64,000 bases of DNA from Colius striatus (taxonomy: Eukaryota > Chordata > Aves > Coliiformes > Coliidae): positions 48,864,152 to 48,928,151 of the forward strand of contig NC_084763.1 of assembly GCF_028858725.1 (NCBI RefSeq), read 5' to 3'. The notes under the pieces were generated by a model that saw only the letters and a list, made by a program, of their open reading frames with translations, was not told the origin of the DNA and did no database searches. Both the position numbers and the translations under genes were made by a program. The first letter of the stretch is position 1; the number at the start of each line of letters is the position of its first letter. Below, piece by piece: positions 12,146 through 25,468 of the stretch.

Positions 12146-15100
12146 ATTAGTTGCTAACCCTTTTCTAACATGAATCATGCCAGAAGATGACATGCTAAAA
12201 GGCTATACATCACCAAATGTACTAAACAGATTGAGAAAAAAACAATTATAAACCTCCTTCCCTTCTTTAATGTAATATGTCTAAATGGTAGGTGCTTGCA
12301 GGCTTCACAAGGCAGTGGAGCTCTGGTGACAGATCCTGAAGCACATATTAGAGTCTAGAATAGGAGGCTTGAAGTATGAAAACAATAGTCATGAAAATGC
12401 AGTGACCAGAATGAAATGAGTCCAAGGGAGAGGAGAAGTAGGATTTATTACTGCACTGCAATGGATGATAAAGGAGGTGATTAGAAGTTAACTGTCGAAT
12501 TCAATTCTTTATGCTGTCTTGGCATGAAAAACACTTGAAACACAATGATACATATTAACATGAATAAAAATCTCAGCCTGTGGCATTTTCTCAACATCTT
12601 CCATTTGAAAACATAAAGGATGGCAAGTGAAATTTACTTCATGCTATAAATACTGTTTACTTCCTGCATATCTCCAAGTCAGAACAATAGAAAAATGTAA
12701 TGAGGATGATTAAGTGGAGAACAGAAGATCCCTTGCTTTTTTCTTCACATGCTTTCAGTCTACTCAGCTCTTGTGTAACTTAATGTAAAAGTTTAAAACT
12801 TATGCTCTCATCACTCATTTCCGAGCTGTGACCTGCATAAAATCCTTGAGGAAAACATCACAAAACAAAAGGTTTTATTGATTGAAAGTTAGTATATGGT
12901 CTTTTATGGAATAAAATTCAAATGTATAAATTGTTTATTATGATACTAAAATAACAAATTTCTTCAGTCTTTCACAGCAGTTCCAGAAATTAAGACTCTT
13001 TCATGATTCCTGCCAGCACGGAGCTATGCCTCAGTAGAATAATTTTCTTTAGTATCATACACCACATAAATACCATAGTTTTATCTGATGGTAATGAATC
13101 TTAGAGGCAAATAGTACTTTGGCCAGCCCTTTCATATTATAATCATAAAGGTATGAGGGCAGCTTGAATCATTAAACATTAAGCTGAAGGCAGCATTTGG
13201 AAGAGACCTGAATGGGGACCTCCCTGCTGGATTAAATGTAATGTTCTCTTTGCAGAAAATGGCTAACTTGGCTGCACACAGGAGGTTTGCTCAGCTGCTC
13301 TGCTAGTTCACAGAGACATGAAATTGTGGTTCGTGCAATTTTGCTTTATGCAAGGAACAGATTCCCAGCCATTGTTCAAATGCAGTTGCATTACTCAAAG
13401 TCTTTGTACCTCTTCTGCCCTTTGTGGTTCTCTAGGCACATGAATGTTGTCTTTCTGCATGTAAATGTGTGTTTTCCAGATATTTTTCCTCCGTGACCTG
13501 CCTATTGGACTGGCTAAGGCTCAGATTACACTGGTTTTCAATGGACATTAAGCACATGCTGGTACTTTTTCAGGCAGGAATGACCTCTTGAATTCTGAGC
13601 TGTGAAATGCAGCTACTATGTTTACTCAGTTGAGGGACAAATTATGCTCCACAGGTCTCATATTCTCAGGTTGCTTGTAAACCTTTTTGTTTTGCTTACT
13701 CTATGTTCTGGGACTCAAATTTCTCACCCTCCTGGGGTTGCTGCCTGCATGAGACTCCTGAAAAATATGATGGATTCAGTCCTAGTTCTGTGTCAGTCAC
13801 ACATCCAAATTTCGATGTCAGCTTAAGCATAATGTCTGAAAACAGAGAAAACTGAGCTGCACTGGAATAAAGTTGCTCCAAGAGATCAGGTTTTTTTTAA
13901 CTTTAATATCTTCAAATGAGACTATTTCAGAAATGGACAATAATTATCTTAGAGCAACAAAGTTTATATAGCCAACATAAACAAACCTATGCCTGCTTCG
14001 TGCCAGGGGAGGAGAGAGAGGATGATATTTCTTTTGCTACCAACATAGGCTCTTGTGCTTGAATAGTACTTTTGGCAGATGCAACCATATTTAACTTCCC
14101 ACAATGGCACTGTTTATTTAAGGCCAATATAAAACATCCCTGGCCCTTCTCTTAGATTTTTCAGTCCCTCAGTTGACTTTCACGTATCCTTTTAAGCACT
14201 TTTTTATACTTCCAACAACAAGAACTCCATCTTAGCAGTGCAAATACATAAGCTGTACAGGCTACAATATTGGTCATTAGTTTCAGTGCTTTCTGTAAGA
14301 CTTGTTCTCATGGGCAGTTTAGAGGAACCAAATAACTTCCAGACCAGAGGTCTACCTAGCCAAGTATCTTGGCAGTAAAAAAGATCAGTTGGGACTGTTT
14401 AGAGTGTAAAAAAAGTATACTAATGCTCTGCCTAATATGCACTTGAGCTTCTGGTGATCATTTTGCACATGGATGTAGTAATTTTTTTATCAGAGTGGCC
14501 TAGGAGAAATTTGCTTCTTGTTTTTTCTCTGCATTTTTGTAGTATAGAAAATGTATTTGCAGTTATAAATCTTTCCCAGATTTGCATTCAATTTTAACTC
14601 AGATTTCTGTAGCTTTAAGTTTCATATCCTTAAAGGAAGTTTTCTAGGTCCTTACAGATAATGGCTTATGATCATCCGACACAGCCTCAGCCTTCTAGAG
14701 GACATCATTACTTTTCACCCAGGATTTCAGACTGCAGCCTCCTTCTCTGTGTGTGTGTAGCAACACTGCTTTTGTTTGTACCTGTTATGTGTAAGTTTCC
14801 AGTCTCTGGCTTTGCATATATTGGAGTAGAACTGTGCTCCGACCAAAGCCACTGCCTGATGCCAGCCAGCTGCTCTGCAAGCTGGCACAGCTCCTGATAA
14901 GCCAGCACGCGCTGACTCCCAGGAGTCACCGTGGCCACAGTCATGGGACATTGCTGTCCAGGAGCACCCTGCAGGTTTGGAATTGGATGGCTCAAGCAGC
15001 CAGCACTTCCCCTGCCTGCCAGGGACAGCTGGGGAATGCAGTCTTCACCTTTCTTGCCTCTTGGAGAAAATGTGGTGGGGAAAGCCTTATCTGCATCCTG

Positions 15101-16149
15101 CCTAATGTGTTTTTTCTGCTAAACAGCATTTACTGTTGGCATTTAGGTAAAGCTTTGGCCCTGAGTGGTCAGAGCTTCTGAACATGCTCTTCTGCTGTTT
15201 TCCACAGGTAAAAGTATCACCTGTTACTTAAGTATCTTCATCACTACCATTGCTTTTGTGTGTGTGTTTTCCTGTGAAATACTGTGGGTGCCAAACACAA
15301 CCCAAACAGCCATCTGCAGAAACAGCGTCTCCCAGAGGAGGTGCAGAATGTGCTTTGTTTTCCTAAGGACACCTGCCAGAATCCTGTTGATGCATCAAGT
15401 ATGGAAAAATATTTGGCACAAGTCACGTCTCCATTTATCTCCTTGTAGGTAATGGAAAATATTCCCTCTTTTTTAACGTGCTTCTTGCTTGTTCGCTTTC
15501 TTTTTTGTGTGTTCTGCCTATATAACTGAATGCAGTTCTTTCCCTCCTGCAGTGTCCAACAAGCACAGCCACTTGTGGTTTCTCAGATCTCTCAGAGCAC
15601 TTATCCAATCCCATTTTAGCTCTTGCCTCAAGGTGAGTGGTGTGAACTGTTGTCATGCTGCACTCTCTCTGCTTTGTCCTGTGTTTCTGAGAGTTTCTTT
15701 TTTTTCCCTCAGAACACTTCCTCTAATTCTTTTTTCAGTTTTTTAAGTCCTTGGACTTTCTAACAAATGCATCTTCTTAATAGCACTACGACTTTTTTAA
15801 CCCATTAATGGGTACTGCTTTCACTGGTATACTCACAAATCGTACTGACATGGTGGCAGGACTACAATATTGATAAACAGAGCATTAGCTTGCTGAGGAA
15901 GTACAGGTAAGGTTGCAGAGAATGAGATATATTGCTCTGCATTCAAGGGTACATACATGTGCTGGGAGATCCAGGACCTGGAGGAAGTAACAATCTCTGA
16001 GAAGGTATACGAGAGCTTTGATCGAGGAGATTACAAAACAGCAAACAAAGACCTGAAGCATTTTGTGTCCAAAAAGCAGAATCAGCCAAAACACAGGATT
16101 TCTATTAATGAGGAATTTTAATAACCCAGGTATTTGTTGCACACATGTC
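12146..16149. other. AT-rich gene-free DNA with one GC-richer structured block
   Basis: Nothing recognisable except the block at about 14840-15060, described separately. Several open frames of 60-115 codons occur on both strands, but they overlap one another in different frames and lack consistent splice signals, so none is called. Confidence 0.55.
14840..15060. other. GC-richer block with nested short inverted repeats
   Basis: Within otherwise AT-rich DNA this block carries a 16-base palindrome at 14913-14928 (TGACTCC, centre CA, GGAGTCA), a 6-base pair of arms GCTGGC/GCCAGC at 14881-14886 and 14901-14906, and further CAGCTG/CTGG text around 14868-14890. TGACTCC/GGAGTCA resembles AP-1 half-sites. 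It could be a conserved regulatory element, a structured RNA, or neither. Overlapping open frames on both strands argue against a single coding reading. Confidence 0.3.
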
Positions 16150-16340
16150 ACTACAACCTCCTTTCAGGTAGTTGTAGAGAGCAATAAAGTCTCCTCTCAG
16201 CCTTCTCTCTCCAGATTGCTCCCTCAGCTGCTCCTCATCAGACTCATTCTCCAGACCCTTCACCAGCTTTGTTGCCTGTCTCTGGACACACTCCAGCACC
16301 TGAATGTCCTTCTTGCAGTGAGGTGCCCAGAACAGAACAC
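16150..16340 (-). repeat. CR1 LINE internal fragment (ORF2 C-terminus), antisense
   Basis: The minus strand encodes the C-terminal CR1 ORF2 block: '[20 protein letters not shown]', then '[17 protein letters not shown]'. The fragment starts (in element sense) near the 'vFWAPhfKrd' region and stops right after LYNYLKGG, so the usual CR1 3' UTR and octamer tail are missing. It is about 95% identical by eye to 33669-33825. Confidence 0.9.
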
Positions 16341-19300
16341 ATATCCATCATCATACCCAGTTTTAACCAATGCCTTTCAAAAAGCATGGAAACTAGTTGA
16401 GAACAATCCAACAGAGACTAACATGAATGACTAGTGGTAGGAAACACAACCTCAGAGGGAAGCCTGATTAATACTCTTGCATAGCCTAAACAAAACAGAG
16501 GCAAGATAGAGGGAAAAGGACCTCTACAAGATATTCTCATACAGATAAAAGATCTCACTAAAAAAAAAGGTAATTATTTTTTTGCAAAACCATATGCTTA
16601 GATGATTGCAAAATTTTTAATTTCAGCATTAGGTAAAACTTTCTGGTTGGTAAAGAATTAGGGAGCTGGATTAGATTGTTTGTTAGTAGGAAAATTACAG
16701 AATTTCCATCACTGTAGGGTTTTAGGAACAGGTGAGACAGATAATTGTCAAAATTGACCTAGAAACAGTTTTGCCTATTAGTGGGTGAAGAGGTGGGCTA
16801 CATGATCTCTTGATTATCTTTCTAAAACTATATTCCATTTTATGTAACTGTGCTCCATTTTGCATTCATTTTTGGAACTTGTTAGCATCCTGCCTTTGCA
16901 GGGAGTTCATTACTTAGAGGTCTAAATCTTACTTATTACCTCCTTTCTGCGGATTTTTAGTGTTAAAATGCACAATGATCCTGCTTTGTCCAGTATACCT
17001 CTGTCTTCCTTAAAATTTGGAACTGTCCCACTTGCTTTCAGATTTATAGGCCATGCATTTTTGATTACAAAATTTTCCAGTGATTCTATAAAAAATAATG
17101 CTCTGAACTGGAAGTGCTGTTATTGCCTTTTTCATTCCTGCTAGGCACACTTTCCTGACACTTGGTACATCTTACACAGTGATGCGGTTCTTTAGGTCTT
17201 GCATCTTATTCCACGGATCAGCATTATTTTCGCTATGTTGTCTGCACAGAATACAGCTCCATAGACTGTTCTGAAGGACAGTAATTATTAGCATCAGTTG
17301 AGACTATGTAACTCCTTTTACAAGGACAAATCCCTTTTAATTTTGGTAAATATAATTAGGAAAGACCAACTGGATCCCTGTTTCTATCTCTGTGCTGTCA
17401 TTCCTAGATAGAAGATCCCAGATACATGATACTGAGCAGGTATGGATCCCGGAAAGAAAGAGTAATTTGAGACTAGATTAATGGTAGGCACATTCAAAAT
17501 TTTAAGATTATGGGTGTTTTTCCTTCAAAACATAAAGAGGAGAATGGTAAGAATGAATGGTGGTATTAGGAGAACGTGGCTTGAATGCAAATTCATAGTA
17601 CAGAGGTAGATTTTGTTCGTCTTTAAGACTTTCACCAGGGTAAGTGGCAAGGTAAGAAAGTGAATCAGGAGGACCTGATGACTGAGGCTCCTTCTCTTTT
17701 CATTAACCCAAATCTTCTTAGCAATATGGCCTTAGAGATTTTGACTTGTGCTCAATTTCCCTAGCATCAGAGTTCATATGTACTTGATTACTTACACAGA
17801 AGACAATTTAACCATGAAAACCTCATATGTGAGCCATTAGCTGAAGGCAAAGCAGGGCTTTTAAACCCTTAATGTTAGTGTGGTCATGACAGCACAGTTT
17901 GATTAAACTGAAACATTTCACTTGACAACGTATAGATTTAATTCTAATAACTGTAAAGGTGTCAAAAATGAAGGGGTAGTCATTTCACTCAGCACACACT
18001 GTCTGCACATCTGTCTCCCTGAGGGCAACAATGAACAAAGACTGTATGGAAAAACATAAACAATTACCTTTCCTGTACATCATTCATCTTTTGGTACTTG
18101 CTGTTACGGACACATCTGCATGGTTTCTACAAATCCTATTACACCTCATATAGAGAAATGAGGTTAGTGAAACAAACTTTTACCTGAGAGACAAGACATG
18201 CTGTTTTGTCTGTATTAAGATAAAATATAAGTGCTACAAATTCTCTTTCCTGCAGATAGAAAAAAATAACTTATTTGTAATGTCATGCAAACGCTCTTCA
18301 ATATGATACTGCCATCTTTTTCACATTGTAACAGTTTCTCCCCTGACGATGGTTTTCATGCTTGATTCTTGTGTTTACCATCAGTCACGCAATTCCAATT
18401 GACATATGATTTGATTTTTCTGCTACATAAACCAATTTTACATCAGTGTACTTCCAGTAACTGAGGCTACTCACGCCATAAGAAAAGCATCGAGCCCTTT
18501 TTCATTTCTTTTAGTTTTCCTTCCCTAAAGTTCTTGGGCTGGATTCTCAGCTGATCTAATTTTTCTCCATTGCCTTCAGTCCCTCTCTGTTGACACTGTA
18601 TTGGCAAAATGTGTGCTTCATTGTTACAAGTCAACTTTGAAAGGAATCAGTTAAAATTTCTGCCATTCTGTTTTACTGAAACCTTTCCTCTGGATTGAAC
18701 ATTTTGAGCTATCTTCCTGCCCTCCCAGGCACCCATGTGGTTTGCTAAAATAATTTGTGTGAAACTGCAGGCCCAGCTTGCCAGATAGCTCCCTAAAAAT
18801 AATCGCCTTGAAAACAACGGACGGTCTTAAGAAACCTGGTTTAAACATTTTATGTGATGTGACAAATTACTGCTACACCGTATTAAGAGTTTATACTTGG
18901 AGTGACTCAGGTGGATGGTATGAACTGCTTTATCCACCAGCTAAAAATCTGTTCTCTGCTGCCTCACTTCTGCCTTATAGAGAGAGGAAGAAAACAACGC
19001 AGATTCCTGACTGGTTCTGACTTCAGTAACACAGTGAACAGCCCCCCAAGGTGTGTGGGGAGACCGGGAAAGTGTGCAACCGTCACCCTTCCACAATTGC
19101 CACAATTTAAAAGGCAATCAGCAGCAGGAACAGGAAGAGAAAAGGTCACAAGAGGACAGTGTCCAGGGCCAGCATCAGGTTTCAGAGTAGGGACCATAAG
19201 GGAGAAAATGAAAAACATTTGGACTTAATTAAGGCACTAATCTGGAAAAATGAGGAACAGTTGAAAGCTGCAGAGTTGGGGCATTGTACAAACTTCTTTT

Positions 19301-21054
19301 CTTGACTGCAAAGCAACCCTGCAGTAGTTTTTGCTACTGAGAATAAGGAAGAGGTTTGTAGAAACCACGGCTCCATGGTCCACCCCAGAGTACTGTTTTT
19401 TTATAGTGCAGTAGCATTAATAAAGGCCGAGGAGGGGCTACAATAAGAAAGGGGTCTGAGAGAAAATAACATACATTGCTTCAAGCTTTGCTCCTTGGAG
19501 GGTAGTGCTTCCACATCTTTGAAAATATGCATTTCTCCTAGAAGCAGCTTTTCAGTTGTCATCTTCAATTTTCTGCTAGAAAATTCTTCTTCTGTTGAAA
19601 TATAGTATATAAATAGCAGGTACATCTTGAGTTATATAAAAGAATGTTCTGGCTAATATGCACATATATTTTCTTGTATTTGTCTTAAAAGATAAAAAGG
19701 TAGTGAGGGCAGCTGCACACAACAGGATGAAAAAAGACAAGATGCTGTAGTCCCTTCTACCCTTTGCAAGGCCTATCTACACTACAGCTTTAATTTGCTA
19801 AAGGCAGGAGTATCTGACTTAGTTCTAGTCTTCTGTGTTTTGTCACTACTTTGGATACAACAGTGACAAAGAACAAAATCTGGGGACTTTCTTACACTCA
19901 GTGGCCTGCCTCTACTTCACCATGAAAAACACATTAGAAAAACTATAGTTCTGGGCATCCCAGACAGGCAAACACTGAAAATGCTCAACCTCAAAGGCTG
20001 TCCTTTCAACTTCTCTAAACTGGCATAGCTATTCATCTGAGTAATGCAGTGCTGCTCAATATGGCACTGGGGTAAATTTACTCATTAAGAGCTGTATGCA
20101 CATGTATGAGGTTATTGAATAAGCAGGGACTCCAGTTAGATGAGGGTCAAAATGGATGTTGTGTGTCTAAATGCACAATTGTTTAATTTTCCTTTTTTTT
20201 TACAGCTAAAACAAAGACTAAGACAAGTGTATTTTGTTCATGTGCACAGGCTAAGGCAGAGTTGCTACAAGACTGGGTAAGATTAATGCAAAACTTTCTA
20301 TGGAAAGATTGATTTCTAGCCCAAGATTCAGGACAGAGGGATGCTCCTGAGTGGGAAAGAAAGGGATACAGCAATTATTATTTTTAATCAGTTATTTTCT
20401 ACCTTTTAAAATCACACTTAATGATAGGAGACAATCAATTCTATGATTCTATGAATTTTCAGTATAACCAAACAGAAACTCAGACATTAAACTCTTTTTC
20501 CTGTGTAGTTCCCATCTGCAATTCCTTGGCTTTATCAGTCTGAGGACCCCTATGGCCACATCCTTATCTACAGAAAACTGGCTTCTTTAAGAACAGAATG
20601 ACATTAACTTATACCATACGGATATATCTTCAGTTCAATGTAGGGCATTGATTCTCCCATGCATTACTTCATATGCAGCTGTTTGGGCAAACCAGGTGCA
20701 AACTGTGCATAGGAAGTTGCTCAAGTATCTCATATTAGCTTGCATCTATTTTGTATGATAAGTATAATACATAAAGACAAAGTAATGCAGAAGTACAACA
20801 ACCTCTTGTTCCCTACTCTAACATACAGGAAAAAGATGGAGTGTTAATGTCTACTGAGGTAAAGAATTATGTAATAACCTGATATTATTAAGTGAGAAAC
20901 ATTAAACACAACTTATTATTTTAAATAGGAATACATATTATTCAGTAAGAAGACTTAGAATTCTGTAGGTCTCATGTGAAAGCTTTTTTAAAAACTACAT
21001 TTTGTGTCAATTCTTGCTAAAAATGGCTGTGGTGTGTAACAAATAGTACAGACT
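16341..21054. other. AT-rich DNA, nothing recognised apart from an orphan CR1-like tail
   Basis: No exon, RNA or transposon body could be supported. At 20438-20454 the sequence ATTCTATGATTCTATGA is two copies of the CR1 terminal octamer, yet the bases upstream show no CR1 body I can recognise. The 18780-19230 stretch is less AT-rich and has overlapping open frames on both strands without splice support. Confidence 0.5.
20438..20454 (+). repeat. CR1-type terminal octamer repeat (ATTCTATG)n without visible body
   Basis: Two tandem ATTCTATG units occur in sense orientation, the typical 3' end of avian CR1. The preceding 250 bases are not recognisably CR1, so this is either a very decayed insertion or chance. 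Confidence 0.45.
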
Positions 21055-21122
21055 TCACAGAATCACAGAATCTTAAGGGTTGGAAGGGACCCTGAAGGAT
21101 CATCTAGTCCGACCCCCCTGCT
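21055..21122 (-). repeat. CR1 LINE 3' terminal stub, antisense
   Basis: The text 'cacagaatcacagaatcttaag', then 'ggttggaagggaccctgaag' and 'gatcatctagtccgacc', is the reverse complement of the CR1 3' end including its octamer-like tail. The copy is severely 5'-truncated at about 70 bases, which is common for CR1. The following bases to about 21135 ('ctgtgtctgcag') may also belong to it. Confidence 0.88.
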
Positions 21123-24100
21123 GTGTCTGCAGTGGTATGGAAATAAAATTCCACATTAAAGTGCACAGTACAAGTTTACAAGTTGTCCCTGACCCACAGA
21201 CAAAGGATATTTACACAATGATGTGTGTGGGGTTTTTTTCTAAGCAACGTTCTTCCATTTTGCTATTTTTGAACTGCAAATATTTTTCTTTCCTCTTGTT
21301 TTCCCATCACTGGTGAAATGGGTTCCCTTTAACCTTAGCAGAGTACTGGGTAGGTGTACCGAAAGCCCCAAACTTGCAATTGAAGAGGTGCTTGCACAGT
21401 GTACTGGAAGGTGGTAGTGGTTGTTCTGGTATCATTTCAGGCAGATCTACGCTGATGGAACACCTCTGGGTGAAATCCAGGTCTTTTTGAACTCAGAGCA
21501 AAGACTGACTCCAAGGACAGCCAAATGAAATCACCTTACAGAGAAAGCATTGGAAATACCTTTGTTATTTAAACATTTGACTTAAGCCAAGTGATCTAAC
21601 TGTTGATGAATTTCAGTAACAAAAGTTCCAACTGATGCCATTAAAGCCAACTGAGCTAATCTTGTTTTACATATGTGAGACTGGGATTTGTCCCAGAGAG
21701 TTTTTCAGGTTTTTTAAGTGAAAAAAGTGAAACTAAAGGTTCTTATTTACAGCTGAATCAGGATGTAAGCCCAAAAGCAGGTTGAGGGAAAAAGGAGGAT
21801 TACAGTGAAGATCTCTAAAACGTCCAGGCTTCTAGGGAGCAGATTCTGTTGCCACTGCCTCTGCCAGCTTGTATCCTCACGTTATCCTTGTGTTTCTTTT
21901 CCAAAAGCCTCATCAAGGAAGTTTCTGCTTTTTCTTATGTTACTTTGCTCATCTACATTATCAACATGCAAGTTTTCTACTTCTTTTTAGCTCTTGAAAG
22001 TGTTTGCAGCATTTTAATGTTGTAAGCGGCATCTATGTAAGATAGCTAGACGGGAACATCTTTTCTTTGTTTTTTGACCTCTACTCCTGTCTGAGGCAAA
22101 TTTAGTCATGGGTGTCTGGCAGTAATCATTAATGCCCTACTATGCATGTGTGTAGACTGCTGTACAGGTCCTTCAGAAGTGGCACATTTAATTCCACCTA
22201 GGAGTTACAGAATATCTCAAAAGCACTGTCAGAGTAAATGAAGCAGAAAAGGTACTCCCAAAAATCAGTGGACACAAATATCTCCCCTCTGCTTTCTGAA
22301 GAGATGCCAGCTCCTCCTGTGCATACACCTGGTAGAGCAGCACTGCTCAAAGAAACGTCTCAATCTTCCATGGCAACAAGCCCAGAAGATGATCTGCCAG
22401 CCTCAACCTGGTTAACTACTAGCAGGCAGTAAGTGAGGGTGATCCACTTCCCAAAGATCAAGAGCAACAATTTCTTCTGCATTGTGGACAGCTTTCATAT
22501 TGCTGCTCTGGTGCTGTGACTCTTAAATGACTTTTAGGACACAGATTTTTAGGAAATGCTCTCTTTCTAACAATCTGATATGACTTCCAGTCGTGTGAGT
22601 TTTGCTTCAACACCTATCCTAGGTGCCCTGCTCTAGCTAGCAATGTCCACAAGCATGTCTCACATCCTGTGCAGTGATTCCAGCAAAATAGCTCTAGAGT
22701 CTTCAACCTCCTGCTCCTCTTCCCTTAAGAATATTCCCATATTCTCAAAAGCCCCATGAAACTACCCTGCCAAATGTGCCTGCCTGCATGCCTGCCAATG
22801 CATGTACTCTGACAGACATGCTCATGGCACTCAGCAGCATCCCCTATGCTGCTGGTCAGCAGGTCAAAAGCAGCACTGGCAAAATCATTAGAAGCCAGCA
22901 GAAGAATCACAGGAGTTGTTAGTTTTAAGTCCAATGTGCAAACTCCTGTAGTTTCTGGTAAGCATCTTAGAATTCACCATTACAAAAAAACACTATGGAA
23001 TAGCTTCATGGAATACTGAAGGATTTTTTCATATAGATGTAGAGACTGTATGATTAAAGAGAAAAACACCTTGACTGTGGAAATAAAAACGTGCCATGAG
23101 TGCACTTTTGTTTAATATAGTTTAATTACTGCACTTTTAATGAATGAACTAATCCAATGGAACAACCCCAAGTAGACATATCCATAAATTCCCCACTGGT
23201 GTTCCCCACTTCGTACTCACTCTTTGCATCTTTCCTGTACATTATTTAGGAAAAAGGACTTCCAGTTTTGTACACTTTATTCTTCAGCCTCTTACAATTA
23301 GGACTACCCCTAAAATAATTTTGTTTCATTCTCTCTTCTGTACAGAGAAAAGCTTTTAGTTAAAAATCAAAACAACCCTTCTCCCATATTCTGGTTTTGC
23401 ATCGTGTATATTCTGGCATCTTGAATTTTACTAATGCAAATTCAGACACGATCTCTCTGCATGGGGGAAAGATGTAGTTATTTATACATAACACAGAACA
23501 TGATTTGGTCTGTGTTTCTAGCTAAATATATTAAAAAAGACAACTACCAACTCTGCATCTCCTGAAAAATTAACACTCTCAACTCAGTGACATTTTTCAT
23601 TGTGCACATTCATTCGGCTTAGTATACTATGCATGAAAGCATCAGATCTAGAATCATTAGTGACAGTGACTAAATTTCAGCTTTTACCTCTGGTTCCTAG
23701 TTTTATGTTTGGTGTTTTTTTTGTGTGCTTTTTTTTTTAACATAATTCTGACTACATTTTCAAGTCTAAAGCATCTAATTCATTACAATATTGTCATTCA
23801 CATACATTAGAACCTTTGATTTCTTCTCAGACTCAACTGTTTAATCTATCTAGGACTATACTTGTGGATTAAAACCTTTAGAATTTTGTACTGTTGATAT
23901 CAATTAATTAGTGATGCTTTAAGTAACCTTTTTCTGTGACACTTGGGAAAAATCTGGTGACACCAAAACTTATATTTTTTCCTTTTTCCTTCCAGGTGTA
24001 GAACTAACTTTGACTGTCTCATACTTAGCCTCCCTTTCACATGTGTATCTTATACTCATCACATTTCATCTCTAGATACCATGCTCTGACTCTCTGTTTA

Positions 24101-24831
24101 ATGTAACTTCAAGTATGGAACATGTACTCTCATGAATTAAAAGATATTTGCTGGTTTTTTAAAAGGGAAAAAAAATCCAACATCGTTACCAAACAGAGCT
24201 TTACTGAATCTTTGACTACAGTATGAGACATCCAACTTTAAGTCTTAGTAACTCAAGTATGAACAAATTGACTAATAAAATGCATTTCTGACCAAAGTTT
24301 CATCTATTCCAGTGTCTCATCTCCAAGGAGATTCATAGGGTATTTCAGGAAAAGCACATTTCAGTACTTCTTTGGAAGCTTCTCCCACCTCCCATAATTT
24401 GCAGCCCTGGGGCTACCTGACCCAGAGCTCATTTTCTTGCAGGTACTTGCTCCCCATGGATTTTTCTGCCAAGAATTTTTCCACTTGCTTTTTGAAGCCA
24501 GGTAGACATCTGAATAGCTCTGAAGGTATAATCAATAGAAGACACACAGTGAGCCAAATGAACTAGGAGGCCCTTGAATGCTGCCAGTAAGATTACTTTA
24601 CACATTAACTGTAGCTGCAAACTGATGCTGCTTTTCTGTGTTCCCCCCTTGCACACTAACTGAAAGAAGATTGCTTCTGTACACCTCATCATTGAAATAC
24701 ATCAGCTTTTGGATTTACCCAGTACTCCATTCTTGTCTGTTTTTCATACTCCTTATGCTTCTAAGGGGAAATTTAGCTACAGTGAATATATTTTATTAGT
24801 ATTGTTCATAAGAATATGATGTTATTAGAAT

Positions 24832-24878
24832 GTAATATGCATTATATAGATAATAGTGTATATTATATATAGTATAGT
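24832..24878. repeat. AT-rich low-complexity tract
   Basis: The tract is dominated by TATA/ATTATATAG-type text with no fixed unit. It has no coding or regulatory reading. Confidence 0.6.
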
Positions 24879-25418
24879 TGTCATTATTAGGCTAACATCT
24901 TCCTTTGGCTTTACTCCACAAGCTGGAAGTCCTAGCTAGGTTTCTTGTGCCAAACAAAAGCGCCCATCTCACTTGCTTTCCAACTAGCCCTGCTGCTCTG
25001 GAACCCAGAGTAGGTGGAAGCAGCTGTGGGACACTTCACCTCTCAACAAACCCTCAGCATGGAAACAATCCCAATTCTCACAGGATTCTTCTCACATCTT
25101 GGGTGCTTCTACTACGGAATGACCAGGATCTGTCTTATTCTTTTGCTGTCCTCTATACCAGAGGTAGTGAGATTCCCAAGACTAGGCATCTCCTTTCTTC
25201 TCTCTTACATTTGCCAAGGCATTCAGTGAGTGCATTAAATCTCTCTTCATTTGTGTTCTCATAACTACGTTGACTATAACTGGTAGGAATTCCCTAGGAT
25301 ATCCTGCATCCTCTTTGTGACATATTTTGTCCTTAACTAATGAGACAAATTACCAAAAGGGTTCCATTGCTTTCTATTCAGGACACAGATGTCTTGGCAC
25401 AGGATTTTCACTGAAGAA

Positions 25419-25468
25419 TCAATATTACCAGTCTTTTTTTTTACTAGCTCAATATTACCAGTCTTTTT
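25419..25468. repeat. Two-copy direct repeat, 30-base period
   Basis: TCAATATTACCAGTCTTTTT begins at 25419 and again at 25449, with the intervening bases T-rich. This fits a small local duplication. Confidence 0.75.
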
